NCBI RefSeq assembly: GCF_028736925.1 | Contig: NZ_JAQZAT010000015.1 | Coordinates: forward strand, 1-64,000 | Length of the DNA stretch: 64,000 nucleotides | DNA from: Flavivirga sp. 57AJ16 | GTDB taxonomy: Bacteria > Bacteroidota > Bacteroidia > Flavobacteriales > Flavobacteriaceae | Direction: 5' to 3' | In this document: piece by piece, positions 25,598-36,088 of the stretch | Numbering within the stretch: the first letter of the stretch is position 1 | Layout of the letters: every line of letters starts with the position of its first letter | The notes under the pieces: model-generated | What the model was told of the DNA's origin: nothing | Databases searched by the model: none | What the model saw: only the letters and a program-made list of their open reading frames with translations | Made by a program: the position numbers and the translations under genes

Positions 25598-26347
25598 ATG
25601 AAGTCTATCGTTTCTATTTTATTTATTTGCTTAGCCTTATCGCTCTTTTCCCAATCAAATTCTAACAATAACACAAATAAAGAACATGCAGCTCTAATTG
25701 TACAAAAACATATAGCTCCCTTTAACAATAGGGATTTAGAACAATTTATCAATGCTTTTGATGCGAATGTTTCCGTAAACAAGTTTCCAAACGATACCAT
25801 GTACCTGGGCCGTGACAAACTAAAGGAAAATTATGCACGTTTTTTTAAAGAAAATAAAAAATCAAATGTTAAGGTACTAAACAGAATGGTTCTCAAAAAT
25901 ACAGTGGTCGATGAAGAATTGAGTACCATAAATTATAGGACCGATCGCCATATCACTATTTATAAAACAGATCATGAAGCTATCCATTCCATGACTTTTT
26001 TGCATAACTCTAAAACGACTTCAAATCCAGAGCGTGTTGTTAACAAACAGCTAGAAGCTTATAACAAAAGGGATATAGGGGCATTTGTGGCAACGTATTC
26101 CAGTAATATTAAACTATACAGGTATCCAAATGACCTAATTTCTGAAGGCCACCAAGCCATCCGTACAGCATATGTCTCATTCTTTGAAAAAGCACCAGAT
26201 TTGAATGCTCAAATTGTAAATAGAATGGTATTGGGCAATAAAGTAATTGATAATGAAAAAGTTACTTTTAATGGTAATACTTTTTATGCAATTGCCATTT
26301 ATGAAGTTCAAAACGAAAAAATCACAAAAGTCACATTCATTCAATAA
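25598..26347 (+). CDS. Exported tandem SnoaL/NTF2-like domain protein
   Basis: A 249-residue protein with a signal peptide (MKSIVSILFICLALSLFSQ) and two homologous SnoaL/NTF2-like cone domains at about 30-135 and 140-249. The duplication is plain: PFNNRDLEQFINAFDANVSV..FPNDTMYLGRDKLKENYARFF matches AYNKRDIGAFVATYSSNIKL..YPNDLISEGHQAIRTAYVSFF, and NRMVL occurs in both. Such domains bind small hydrophobic ligands or act as isomerase-like scaffolds; no activity can be assigned. A TATCTTTA -7-like element lies at 25572-25579. It precedes the M28 peptidase gene by 4 bp, so the two are probably cotranscribed. Confidence 0.8.
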   Translation: MKSIVSILFICLALSLFSQSNSNNNTNKEHAALIVQKHIAPFNNRDLEQFINAFDANVSVNKFPNDTMYLGRDKLKENYARFFKENKKSNVKVLNRMVLKNTVVDEELSTINYRTDRHITIYKTDHEAIHSMTFLHNSKTTSNPERVVNKQLEAYNKRDIGAFVATYSSNIKLYRYPNDLISEGHQAIRTAYVSFFEKAPDLNAQIVNRMVLGNKVIDNEKVTFNGNTFYAIAIYEVQNEKITKVTFIQ

Positions 26348-26351
26348 AAAA

Positions 26352-27707
<1,356 letters not shown>

Positions 27708-27740
27708 AAACATTAACAAATCCTTAAGAACCTTTTTATT

Positions 27741-27748
27741 TAATTTTG
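27741..27748 (+). promoter_or_regulatory. -7 promoter element of the M1 peptidase gene
   Basis: TAATTTTG matches TAnnTTTG, 16 bp before the ATG. Confidence 0.55.
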
Positions 27749-27764
27749 AGCAAAAGCTAAAATA

Positions 27765-29411
27765 ATGACCTATCGTTTATATCTATTATACCTTTTATTA
27801 GTAATGCCATGTGTTTCCATAAGCGCCCAAGGGTTACTTTCAGAAAAAAACAATTTTACCAGACAGGACACCTTAAGAGGTTCTATAACCCCAGAACGTT
27901 CCTGGTGGGATTTAAATTATTATCACTTGGATATTAAGGTAGATCCAGATAAAAAATTCATTTCTGGAAAAAACACCATTCAGTATACCGTTTTAAAGGA
28001 TCATTCTGTGATGCAAATTGATTTGCAGGCACCTCTAAACCTTACCAAAGCCATTCAGAACGATAAAGAATTAAAAATAAAACATGATGGTAATGCCCAT
28101 TTTATAAATCTTATTGAAAAACAAAAAATAGGAGACATATATACTATTGAGATCCATTATCAAGGCAATCCAAAAGAAGCTGTTAGAGCACCTTGGGATG
28201 GTGGGATTTCATGGAAAAAAGACCAAAACGGAAACCATTTTGTAGCGTCTTCTTGCCAAGGTTTAGGTGCTAGTGTGTGGTGGCCCTGTAAAGACCATAT
28301 GTATGATGAAGTAGACAGTATGCTTATTAGTGTAAATGTACCTAAAAACTTAATGAATGTTTCTAATGGCCGATTAAGACGTGTAGAACAATATACCGAT
28401 ACAAAAACATATAGTTGGTTTGTTAAAAACCCTATAAATAATTATGGTGTTAATATAAATATTGGCGATTATGCTAACTTCTCGGAAGTCTATAATGGGC
28501 TAGGCGGACATTTAGATATGGATTATTATGTGCTTAAGGACAATCTTGAAAAAGCCAAAGAACAGTTTAAGCAAGCACCAAAAATGATGAAAGCTTTCGA
28601 GCATTGGTTTGGCCAGTACCCCTTTTATGCAGACAGTTTTAAACTAGTTGAAGTACCTTATTTAGGCATGGAACACCAAAGTAGTGTGACTTATGGAAAT
28701 GGTTATAAAAATGGTTATTTGGGTAATGATCTATCGGGCACAGGTTGGGGTTTAAAATTCGACTTCATTATTATTCATGAAGCGGGACATGAATGGTTCG
28801 CAAATAACATTACAAACAAGGATGCTGCAGATATGTGGATTCATGAAGGTTTTACGACGTACTCTGAAAATTTATTTCTGGATTATTATTATGGAAAAAA
28901 AGCGTCTGCTGATTATGTTATTGGTACTAGAAAAAACATTCAAAACGATAGGCCTTTAATTGGACATTATGGTGTAAATAGTGAAGGTTCAGGAGATATG
29001 TACTATAAAGGTGCCAATATGCTACATACGCTTAGGCAACTTATTGAAGATGATGAAAAATGGCGGCAAATTTTACGTGGATTAAATAAAGATTTCTTTC
29101 ATCAAACGGTGACGACACAACAAATCGAAAATTATTTAAGTGATAAAACAGGTATAGATCTCACAGAATTTTTTAATCAATACCTAAGAACCACAAAAAT
29201 CCCAACACTTGAATATGCCATTGATAAAAATGAATTAAAATATCGTTGGACCCATATTGTTGATAAATTCGATATGCCCATTCAAGTTCGTATTAATGGA
29301 AATGAGCAATGGTTATTTCCGAAATCCGATTGGCAAAAAATAACATCAGAATTAAACATTGTATCATTTGAAGTCGATCGGGATTTTTATATTGATGTAA
29401 ACAAACTTTAA
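27765..29411 (+). CDS. M1-family aminopeptidase, exported
   Basis: A 548-residue gluzincin peptidase with a signal peptide (MTYRLYLLYLLLVMPCVSISAQ). The substrate-binding GAMEN-like motif is YLGMEHQS, the zinc motif is IIHEAGHEWF, and the third ligand is the Glu of WIHEGFTTYSE, 18 residues on. It lacks the C-terminal ERAP-like domain of long M1 enzymes, which is normal for short Bacteroidota and LTA4H-like forms. It should remove N-terminal residues from peptides in the periplasm or outside. Five bases separate it from the YdeI-like gene. Confidence 0.92.
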   Translation: MTYRLYLLYLLLVMPCVSISAQGLLSEKNNFTRQDTLRGSITPERSWWDLNYYHLDIKVDPDKKFISGKNTIQYTVLKDHSVMQIDLQAPLNLTKAIQNDKELKIKHDGNAHFINLIEKQKIGDIYTIEIHYQGNPKEAVRAPWDGGISWKKDQNGNHFVASSCQGLGASVWWPCKDHMYDEVDSMLISVNVPKNLMNVSNGRLRRVEQYTDTKTYSWFVKNPINNYGVNINIGDYANFSEVYNGLGGHLDMDYYVLKDNLEKAKEQFKQAPKMMKAFEHWFGQYPFYADSFKLVEVPYLGMEHQSSVTYGNGYKNGYLGNDLSGTGWGLKFDFIIIHEAGHEWFANNITNKDAADMWIHEGFTTYSENLFLDYYYGKKASADYVIGTRKNIQNDRPLIGHYGVNSEGSGDMYYKGANMLHTLRQLIEDDEKWRQILRGLNKDFFHQTVTTQQIENYLSDKTGIDLTEFFNQYLRTTKIPTLEYAIDKNELKYRWTHIVDKFDMPIQVRINGNEQWLFPKSDWQKITSELNIVSFEVDRDFYIDVNKL

Positions 29412-29416
29412 GAATA

Positions 29417-29989
29417 TTGGAAATTACCGAGCTATATTTTAAAACAGATACCGAATGGCGTGACTGGTTGCACGCAAACCACAATATCTCTAAAGGTGTT
29501 TACCTCATCTTTTATAAAGTGGAAAATAAAGAAGCCTCCATGCGCTGGGAAGAAGCTGTAAAAGTAGCACTTTGTTATGGTTGGATAGATTCCACAGTAA
29601 AAAGTCTGGGTCATGGAAAGCGCCGACAACGCTTCTCTCCTAGAAATCCAAAAAGTGTATGGAGTGCCTTGAACAAAAGGTACATAGAAGAATTAACCGC
29701 CAATAATTTAATGCACAAAAGCGGTCTTAAAATTATTGAAACCGGAAAACAAAATGGGTCGTGGACCGCTCTGGACGAGGTTGAAAAAGGCATCATTCCA
29801 GAAGCATTACAATTGGCCTTTGATAAAAACCCCACAGCCTTTAACAACTATAACAATTTTGCACCTTCATACAGAAAAGGGTATCTATATTGGGTCAGCC
29901 AGGCCAAAAGAGAAGAAACCAAACAAAAGCGTATTTCTGAAATTATAAAGCTTTGCGAAGCCAATATAAAAGACAGAGGGGGTTGGTAA
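29417..29989 (+). CDS. YdeI/OmpD-associated family protein
   Basis: A 190-residue cytoplasmic protein with the conserved segments ITELYFKTDTEWRDWL, GWIDSTVKSL.HGKRRQRFSPRNPKS and the C-terminal helical YdeI block (SYRKGYLYWVSQAKREETKQKRI). The family is known mainly from an E. coli member linked to OmpD/OmpC expression and peptide or polymyxin tolerance; biochemistry is unclear. It starts with TTG 29417, 5 bp after the M1 stop, so it is translated from the same mRNA. A second YdeI-type gene with a different N-terminal domain is at 53446. It converges with moxR with a 1-bp gap. Confidence 0.8.
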   Translation: MEITELYFKTDTEWRDWLHANHNISKGVYLIFYKVENKEASMRWEEAVKVALCYGWIDSTVKSLGHGKRRQRFSPRNPKSVWSALNKRYIEELTANNLMHKSGLKIIETGKQNGSWTALDEVEKGIIPEALQLAFDKNPTAFNNYNNFAPSYRKGYLYWVSQAKREETKQKRISEIIKLCEANIKDRGGW

Positions 29990-29990
29990 G

Positions 29991-31448
29991 CTAGATGCCG
30001 CTTATAAAACTCCCATAAGGGTCTTTAAACTGAATGCCCTCTGTAAATCTCTGTTTGCTCAATTGTTTATATTCCACTAAAGCCCAAAGTACAAACTCCT
30101 TCATAAAATAACGATCCTGTTTAGATACATTGGGTTGGTATGCACCTAACAAATCATCTAACGGGGAAATAGCATCCAACACACGCCTATATTCTTTATC
30201 ACGTAAATCATCCAACAGCTCAAAACCATCTTTCTGATTAAAAAACCAGGATACAATAGCATCATAAGGGCTTTCATCCTCTTGCTTTTTTAGCTTTTCT
30301 ATCTTTGGAAAAAATTCACCAAACAAGCTCTTAACAGCTTCGCCTATTAAATTATAGGCAACCACTGCCGCTCCCTCCTGCTCGCCTTCATAAACCAATT
30401 CTACTTTTCCTGTAATAGAGGGAATAATACCCACAAAATCGCTTAAACGTAACATAGTTGTTTTATCGCCCGATATCAAGACCCTACGTTCGGCTGTGCT
30501 TAACAAATTTTCTAATGCTGTAATACTCAATCGTGCGCTTACACCACTTTTAACATCTATAAAATCATTTTTACGAGCTTCAAAAACTATTTGTTCCAAT
30601 AAATCCCTGGCCAAATCGGGAACTAAAACAGTCTGCTTTTGACCTTCCGCTAATTTGGCTTCCTGTTCTGTTATTAACCGGGCCGTTTCTATATCTATTG
30701 GGTAATGTGTTAAAATTTGAGAGCCTATTCTATCTTTTAAAGGGGTTACAATACTTCCCCTATTGGTATAATCTTCGGGATTTGCCGTAAATAAAAACTG
30801 AATATCCAATGGTAAACGTAATTTGAAGCCTCTAATTTGAATATCGCCCTCTTGCAAAATATTGAATAATGCCACTTGAATTCTAGCTTGCAAATCGGGC
30901 AATTCATTAATTACAAAAATACAACGATTTGCTCTTGGTATCATACCATAATGAATCACGCGATCGTCTGCATAGCTTAATTTTAAATTAGCAGCTTTAA
31001 TAGGATCTACATCGCCAATAATATCAGCTACCGTGACATCTGGTGTTGCCAATTTTTCTGCAAAACGCTCGCTCCTATGCAACCATGAAATAGGTGTATC
31101 GTCCCCTTTTTCCTTTATCAGTTCCACTGCAAACCTTGAAATAGGTTGCAACGGATCATCATTAATCTCGGAGCCCTCAACATAAGGAATATAGTCGTCC
31201 AGTAAGTTCAACATTAAACGGGCCAAACGTGTTTTTGCCTGTCCCCGTAACCCTAAAAGATTGATGTTATGACGTGATAGAATAGCACGTTCCAACTCAG
31301 GAATCACGGTATTTTCGTAACCGTGAACCCCTTCAAAGGTTGTTTCTTTATTTTTTATTTTCTGAATGAGATTGGCTCTCAATTCATCTTTAATAGATTT
31401 AGGTTGATAACCTGCTTTTTTTAATTCGCCTAATGTTTTTATGTCCAT
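29991..31448 (-). CDS. MoxR-type AAA+ ATPase
   Basis: A 485-residue AAA+ protein of the MoxR/magnesium-chelatase class, probably a chaperone that works with the VWA protein encoded upstream. Walker A is LLGLRGQAKTRLA (near 43-55), with Ala where GKT usually has Gly. Walker B is CIFVINELPDLQ, with Asn-Glu in place of Asp-Glu. Sensor 1 is FTANPEDYTNRGSIV, followed by the lid and an extra C-terminal region of about 150 residues (SPYDAIVSWFFNQKDG and beyond). The divergences resemble the GxxGxxKT form found in this subfamily. Order on the transcript is vwa then moxR. Confidence 0.87.
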   Translation of the reverse strand: MDIKTLGELKKAGYQPKSIKDELRANLIQKIKNKETTFEGVHGYENTVIPELERAILSRHNINLLGLRGQAKTRLARLMLNLLDDYIPYVEGSEINDDPLQPISRFAVELIKEKGDDTPISWLHRSERFAEKLATPDVTVADIIGDVDPIKAANLKLSYADDRVIHYGMIPRANRCIFVINELPDLQARIQVALFNILQEGDIQIRGFKLRLPLDIQFLFTANPEDYTNRGSIVTPLKDRIGSQILTHYPIDIETARLITEQEAKLAEGQKQTVLVPDLARDLLEQIVFEARKNDFIDVKSGVSARLSITALENLLSTAERRVLISGDKTTMLRLSDFVGIIPSITGKVELVYEGEQEGAAVVAYNLIGEAVKSLFGEFFPKIEKLKKQEDESPYDAIVSWFFNQKDGFELLDDLRDKEYRRVLDAISPLDDLLGAYQPNVSKQDRYFMKEFVLWALVEYKQLSKQRFTEGIQFKDPYGSFISGI

Positions 31449-31592
31449 ATTTGCCTCTCCCTAACCCTCTCCAAAAGAGAGGGAACTGTTATGGGGTGTA
31501 TTATGATTTAACTTTATTTTTTTACTAAAATTTTCTTTTAAAAAATTTGATAAAAGTATTTGCTCCTCCCCTTCGGGGAGGTTGGGTGGGGC
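31449..31592. repeat. Spacer carrying two opposed REP-like elements
   Basis: CCCTCTC-CAAAA-GAGAGGG at 31465-31483 has its G-rich tail pointing left (CCTAA on the + strand). CCTCCCC-TTC-GGGGAGG at 31565-31581 carries the tail TTGGGTGGGGCTTA to the right. They lie between the vwa and moxR genes and may form processing signals. Confidence 0.6.
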
Positions 31593-32720
31593 TTACCCCC
31601 TAATCCGCTTCTTTCTATTCGTTTCATAATCTTCAAAAATCATTTCTCCCAATCCTTTCAACCCAGTATAAAATGCCTTGCCTTGATTGGCATAGGTAAA
31701 CTCCCTTACAAACTGCATCAAATAAGGATCTTGAGCAATCATAAATGTTGTAATAGGAATATGTAAGCGCCTTGCCTGCTGTGCCATCGCATAACACTTA
31801 TTTACAATGTGCTTATCCAGTCCATTACTGTTTTTATAGTACTGACCATCGGGCAAACGCAAACAGCTAGGCTTCCCATCCGTAATCATAAAAATTTGCT
31901 TGTTGGTATTTCTTTTTCTTCGTAGTAAATCCATTGCCAATTGTAAACCGGCGACCGTATTAGTATGGTACGGCCCTACTTTTAAATAAGGCAGATCTTT
32001 AATTTCAATCTGCCAGGCATCATTGCCAAAAACCAAAATATCCAAGGTATCCTTTGGATAGCGCGTCGTAATTAATTCGGCCAATGCCATAGCCACTTTT
32101 TTAGCTGGCGTAATACGATCTTCACCATAAAGAATCATACTGTGGCTGATATCGATCATTAAAACTGTGCTCATTTGTGATTTATGGAGTGTTTCTTCAA
32201 CCACCAAGTCTTCTTCCGACAGGTTAAAATCTCCAATACCGTGACTGATCTGGGCATTTTTTAAACTTTCGGTCATAGATACTTTATCTAAAGCATCCCC
32301 AAATTGATAATTTCTATACGCACCTGTATGCTCATCCCCTAACCCTATGCCTTTACTCTTATGGTTGCCTTGTCCGCTACGTTTAATCTTCCCAAAAATA
32401 TGATCTAAAGCTTGCTGGCGAATAGCACGCTCCGTTTTTGCGGTAATTGTCATCCCCCCGTTACCATCAGGATCTATGGCTTCTCTTATATAGCCCTTCT
32501 TTTTTAAATCCTCAATAAAATCATCAACAGTATAGTCATCGGTGCTAAGTTTATATTCCTTGTCCAATTCCCGCAACCAATCAATAGCTTCGTCAAAATC
32601 ACCCGAAGTGTACGTAATAAGTTCTTTGAAAACCTCAAAAAAATTATCAAACGGCGATTGATAAGGCTTTTCATATTTTTTAAATACGAATCCTTTCCTT
32701 ATGGCTTTATCATTTCTCAT
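31593..32720 (-). CDS. VWA-domain protein, MoxR partner
   Basis: A 375-residue cytoplasmic protein with a C-terminal von Willebrand A domain. The MIDAS is visible as MIDISHSM (DxSxS, near 193-200), a Thr in the NTVAG loop, and the distal Asp of FMITDGKPS. The N-terminal 170 residues are basic and helical (EAIDWLRELDKEYKLSTDD) with a Gly-rich linker. MoxR-VWA pairs assemble or activate metal-containing or other client complexes; no client gene is next to this one. It is the promoter-proximal gene of the pair, with a TATTTTTA -7-like element about 15 bp upstream. Confidence 0.85.
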   Translation of the reverse strand: MRNDKAIRKGFVFKKYEKPYQSPFDNFFEVFKELITYTSGDFDEAIDWLRELDKEYKLSTDDYTVDDFIEDLKKKGYIREAIDPDGNGGMTITAKTERAIRQQALDHIFGKIKRSGQGNHKSKGIGLGDEHTGAYRNYQFGDALDKVSMTESLKNAQISHGIGDFNLSEEDLVVEETLHKSQMSTVLMIDISHSMILYGEDRITPAKKVAMALAELITTRYPKDTLDILVFGNDAWQIEIKDLPYLKVGPYHTNTVAGLQLAMDLLRRKRNTNKQIFMITDGKPSCLRLPDGQYYKNSNGLDKHIVNKCYAMAQQARRLHIPITTFMIAQDPYLMQFVREFTYANQGKAFYTGLKGLGEMIFEDYETNRKKRIRG

Positions 32721-32801
32721 AGCCCTATAAAAATACTATATTTTTCTATAATATTATATTAACATCTCATTAAGAATCTCACATTTAGTTTTTCTTATCT
32801 T

Positions 32802-32821
32802 TATTCGGATTAATCCGAATA
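32802..32821. promoter_or_regulatory. 20-bp perfect palindrome over the start of transcription
   Basis: TATTCGGATTAATCCGAATA is its own complement and ends 4 bp before the ATG of the BNR-repeat gene. The -7-like TATCTTTA at 32796-32803 would start transcription inside the palindrome. It could be an operator or a 5' mRNA hairpin that masks the start codon. Confidence 0.55.
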
Positions 32822-32825
32822 TATA

Positions 32826-35800
32826 ATGAAAAGAACCTTTTTTTTATTGACACTATTAGCTTCAATCCCTATATTATCCCAAGAATTCTCAATGGACTTA
32901 TTAAAAAGCATGCCCCCGCGAAACGTGGGTCCTGGTGGCATGTCCGGTCGTGTCACAGCCATTGATGTTGTGCTTTCTAACCCAGATATCATGTATGTAG
33001 GGACTGCTTCTGGTGGTTTATGGAAATCTACTTCTGGAGGTATTAAATGGGAGCCTATTTTTGATAAAGAGGTTACTGCTTCTATTGGAGCCGTTGCCAT
33101 TCAACAATCTAACCCAAGTGTGATCTGGGCCGGAACTGGAGAGGGCAATCCAAGAAATAGTTTAAATGGGGGTTATGGTATATACAAATCATTAGATGGA
33201 GGCAAAAATTGGAAATTAATGGGTTTGGAAAAAACACGCCATATCCACCGTGTTGTTATCGACCCAACAAACCCTAACATCGTTTATGTGGCTGCTATTG
33301 GCTCGCCTTGGGGGATGCATCCAGAACGTGGCATATACAAAACGACTGATGGAGGCAAGACATGGAACAACATATTATTCGTCAATAATAAAACTGGAGC
33401 AGCCGACTTGGTCATGGATCCAACAAATCCCAATAAATTAATTGCAGCCATGTGGGAACATAAACGAGATCCCTGGTTTTTTAATTCAGGAGGTACAGGT
33501 TCTGGGCTGCACATGACACATGATGGCGGTGAAACATGGAAAAAACTAACCGACGAAGACGGCTTACCGGATGGACATTTAGGACGTATAGGTATTGCCA
33601 TTGCTGCCAACAAACCCAATACTATTTATGCGCTTATTGAAGCTAAAAAAAATGCGCTCTATAAAAGCGAGGATGGTGGTTTTAAATGGCAAAAAATAAA
33701 TGATAAAAATGGTATTGGTAATCGGCCTTTTTATTATTCTGAAATCTATGTAGATCCACAAAACGAAAATCGCATTTACTCGGTATTCACCTATGTAAAT
33801 GTTAGTGAAGATGGTGGCAAAAACTTTTCTCAGCTCATGCCAGCCTATGGTGCTAATAATGGTATTCACCCAGACCATCATGCCTGGTGGATACATCCTA
33901 CCAATGGTGATTTTATGATCGATGGTAATGATGGTGGATTGAACATTACTAAAGATGGTGGTAAAACATGGCGGTTTATAGGAAACCTACCTGTGTCGCA
34001 ATTTTATCACATAAACGTAGATAATGATGTGCCATATAATATTTATGGAGGCATGCAAGACAATGGTTCCTGGAAAGGTCCTGCTTATGTTTGGCGTTCA
34101 CAAGGTATTAGAAACTCTTATTGGCAAGAAATAAGTTTTGGTGATGGTTTCGATGTGATCCCAGACAAAGAGGATGCTCGATTTGGTTGGTCTATGAGTC
34201 AGCAAGGTTACGTAAGTAGGTACGATGCTGAAACCGGAAATAATTATTTAGTAAAACCGACGCATCCCAATGCCGACATAAAACTTAGGTTTAACTGGAA
34301 CGCTGCTATTAATATAGATCCTTTTAATTCCAGTACCCTTTATTTCGGAAGTCAATTTGTTCACAAATCTACAGATAAGGGTTTAACATGGACGATTATT
34401 TCTGAAGATCTAACAACAAACGATCCGGAAAAACAAAAACAAAGCGAAAGTGGCGGGTTAACAATGGATGCTACTGGGGCAGAAAACCACTGTACCATCC
34501 TAGTTATTGAACCTTCTCCACTGGAAAAGGATATGCTCTGGATTGGTACAGATGATGGTCGTGTGCACATTACTCAAAATGGCGGACAGACTTACACCGA
34601 TGTTACAAAAAATATTAAAGACCTACCTCCGGGAAGTTGGATTCCTCAAATAAAGGCATCCAATAAAAATAAAGGTGAAGCACTTTTAATAGCCAATGAT
34701 TATAGACGTTTTAACTACACCCCTTATGCCTATAGAACTAAAAACTATGGCAAAACATGGCAACGTATTGTCGATGCTAAGGATGTAAAGAGCTATACCT
34801 TAGCAATAGTAGAAGATATTGAAAATCCTAATCTGTTATTTTTGGGAACAGATGATGGCTTGTACATATCATTAGATGCAGGAAACAAATGGACTAAATG
34901 GACAGAAGGCTTCCCTACTGTTCCTGTAAAAGATTTAGTTATTCACCCGCGTGAGCATGATTTAATAATTGGAACCTTTGGCCGTGCTGCATGGGTTTTA
35001 GATGACATTCGTCCATTACGGGCCATGGCTAAAAACCAGCAAGTCCTTACCCAAAAATTAGAGTTATTCCAACCTCCCACAGCTTATCTGGCCGCTTATC
35101 AACAACCAACTGGAACGCGCTTTGGCGGTGATGCGATATATCATGGCGAAAACAGAAAAGCAGGCGCACAAATAGCCTATTATGTAACCATTGATAACAA
35201 AGAGGCGTCTAATGAAAAGGAGGACGAAACAAAGAATGGTATTGATGACGAAAAGGAGGGTGAAGATGAAGAACATTCAAATGATGATGACCAAAAAGAT
35301 AATGAGAACCTGAATCAAGTTCAGGTTAAATGGGATTCATTGACTATGAAAATTTATGACGAAGACCGTTTAATTAGAACATTAAAACAAAAAGCACCCG
35401 AAGAAACCGGGGTATATAAATGGACTTGGCATATGAATGAAAAAGGGCCAGATAGAGCGTCTCGAAGGATTAGCAAAAGCACTAATGAACCAGGAGGCGT
35501 TAGAGCAAAACCTGGAACCTATAAAATAGTGTTGAATTTTGGAGATCAAAGCTCGGAAGCAATGATTACCATCAAAAATGATCCACGTTTAAACAAATCG
35601 GATCATGCCATCAATGCGGTATACAATGCTTCAAAAGACATTGAAAACATGCTACAAACCACAGCAGATGTTGTCAAGCAATTGGTTGAGAGTAAACAAA
35701 TTGCCGAAAAGTATCAATCCGAATTAAAAAAATTGGATAAAGAATTATACAAAGACCAAATAAAAGCTTCAAAGGATATAACTAAGAAGATGGACAATAT

Positions 35801-36086
35801 CATTAATTTATTTTTAGGAAAAGAAGATAAAAGACAAGGCATCACCCGTAATCCAGAAGCCACTATCACCCAGCGCATAAATCAAGCCTATAGCTATGTA
35901 ACATCTAGACAAAATGGATTGACCTCAACAGAAACCACGCTCATAGAACATGCAAAAGAAGCTTTAAAAAATGGGATGAACAAAACAAATATATTTTTTA
36001 ATGAAGACTGGAAAACCTACAAAAATTTGGTAGAAAGCATAAAACTATCCCCATTTAAAGATGTGAAATCATTTAAAACCAATTAA
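32826..36086 (+). CDS. Exported BNR/VPS10-like beta-propeller protein
   Basis: A 1086-residue secreted protein with a signal peptide (MKRTFFLLTLLASIPILSQ). About eleven Asp-box-type repeats follow (for example KSLDGGKNWKL, KTTDGGKTWNN, THDGGETWKK, KSEDGGFKWQK, ITKDGGKTWRF, RTKNYGKTWQR), forming one or two beta-propellers over residues 40-740. A strongly acidic Asp/Glu stretch at about 795-835, a beta-sandwich and a helical C-terminus follow. Such proteins are annotated as sortilin or glycosyl-hydrolase-like, but no catalytic centre is evident and no function is proven. The S9 peptidase gene starts 2 bp after its stop, so the two probably act together on extracellular protein. Confidence 0.82.
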   Translation: MKRTFFLLTLLASIPILSQEFSMDLLKSMPPRNVGPGGMSGRVTAIDVVLSNPDIMYVGTASGGLWKSTSGGIKWEPIFDKEVTASIGAVAIQQSNPSVIWAGTGEGNPRNSLNGGYGIYKSLDGGKNWKLMGLEKTRHIHRVVIDPTNPNIVYVAAIGSPWGMHPERGIYKTTDGGKTWNNILFVNNKTGAADLVMDPTNPNKLIAAMWEHKRDPWFFNSGGTGSGLHMTHDGGETWKKLTDEDGLPDGHLGRIGIAIAANKPNTIYALIEAKKNALYKSEDGGFKWQKINDKNGIGNRPFYYSEIYVDPQNENRIYSVFTYVNVSEDGGKNFSQLMPAYGANNGIHPDHHAWWIHPTNGDFMIDGNDGGLNITKDGGKTWRFIGNLPVSQFYHINVDNDVPYNIYGGMQDNGSWKGPAYVWRSQGIRNSYWQEISFGDGFDVIPDKEDARFGWSMSQQGYVSRYDAETGNNYLVKPTHPNADIKLRFNWNAAINIDPFNSSTLYFGSQFVHKSTDKGLTWTIISEDLTTNDPEKQKQSESGGLTMDATGAENHCTILVIEPSPLEKDMLWIGTDDGRVHITQNGGQTYTDVTKNIKDLPPGSWIPQIKASNKNKGEALLIANDYRRFNYTPYAYRTKNYGKTWQRIVDAKDVKSYTLAIVEDIENPNLLFLGTDDGLYISLDAGNKWTKWTEGFPTVPVKDLVIHPREHDLIIGTFGRAAWVLDDIRPLRAMAKNQQVLTQKLELFQPPTAYLAAYQQPTGTRFGGDAIYHGENRKAGAQIAYYVTIDNKEASNEKEDETKNGIDDEKEGEDEEHSNDDDQKDNENLNQVQVKWDSLTMKIYDEDRLIRTLKQKAPEETGVYKWTWHMNEKGPDRASRRISKSTNEPGGVRAKPGTYKIVLNFGDQSSEAMITIKNDPRLNKSDHAINAVYNASKDIENMLQTTADVVKQLVESKQIAEKYQSELKKLDKELYKDQIKASKDITKKMDNIINLFLGKEDKRQGITRNPEATITQRINQAYSYVTSRQNGLTSTETTLIEHAKEALKNGMNKTNIFFNEDWKTYKNLVESIKLSPFKDVKSFKTN

Positions 36087-36088
36087 AT

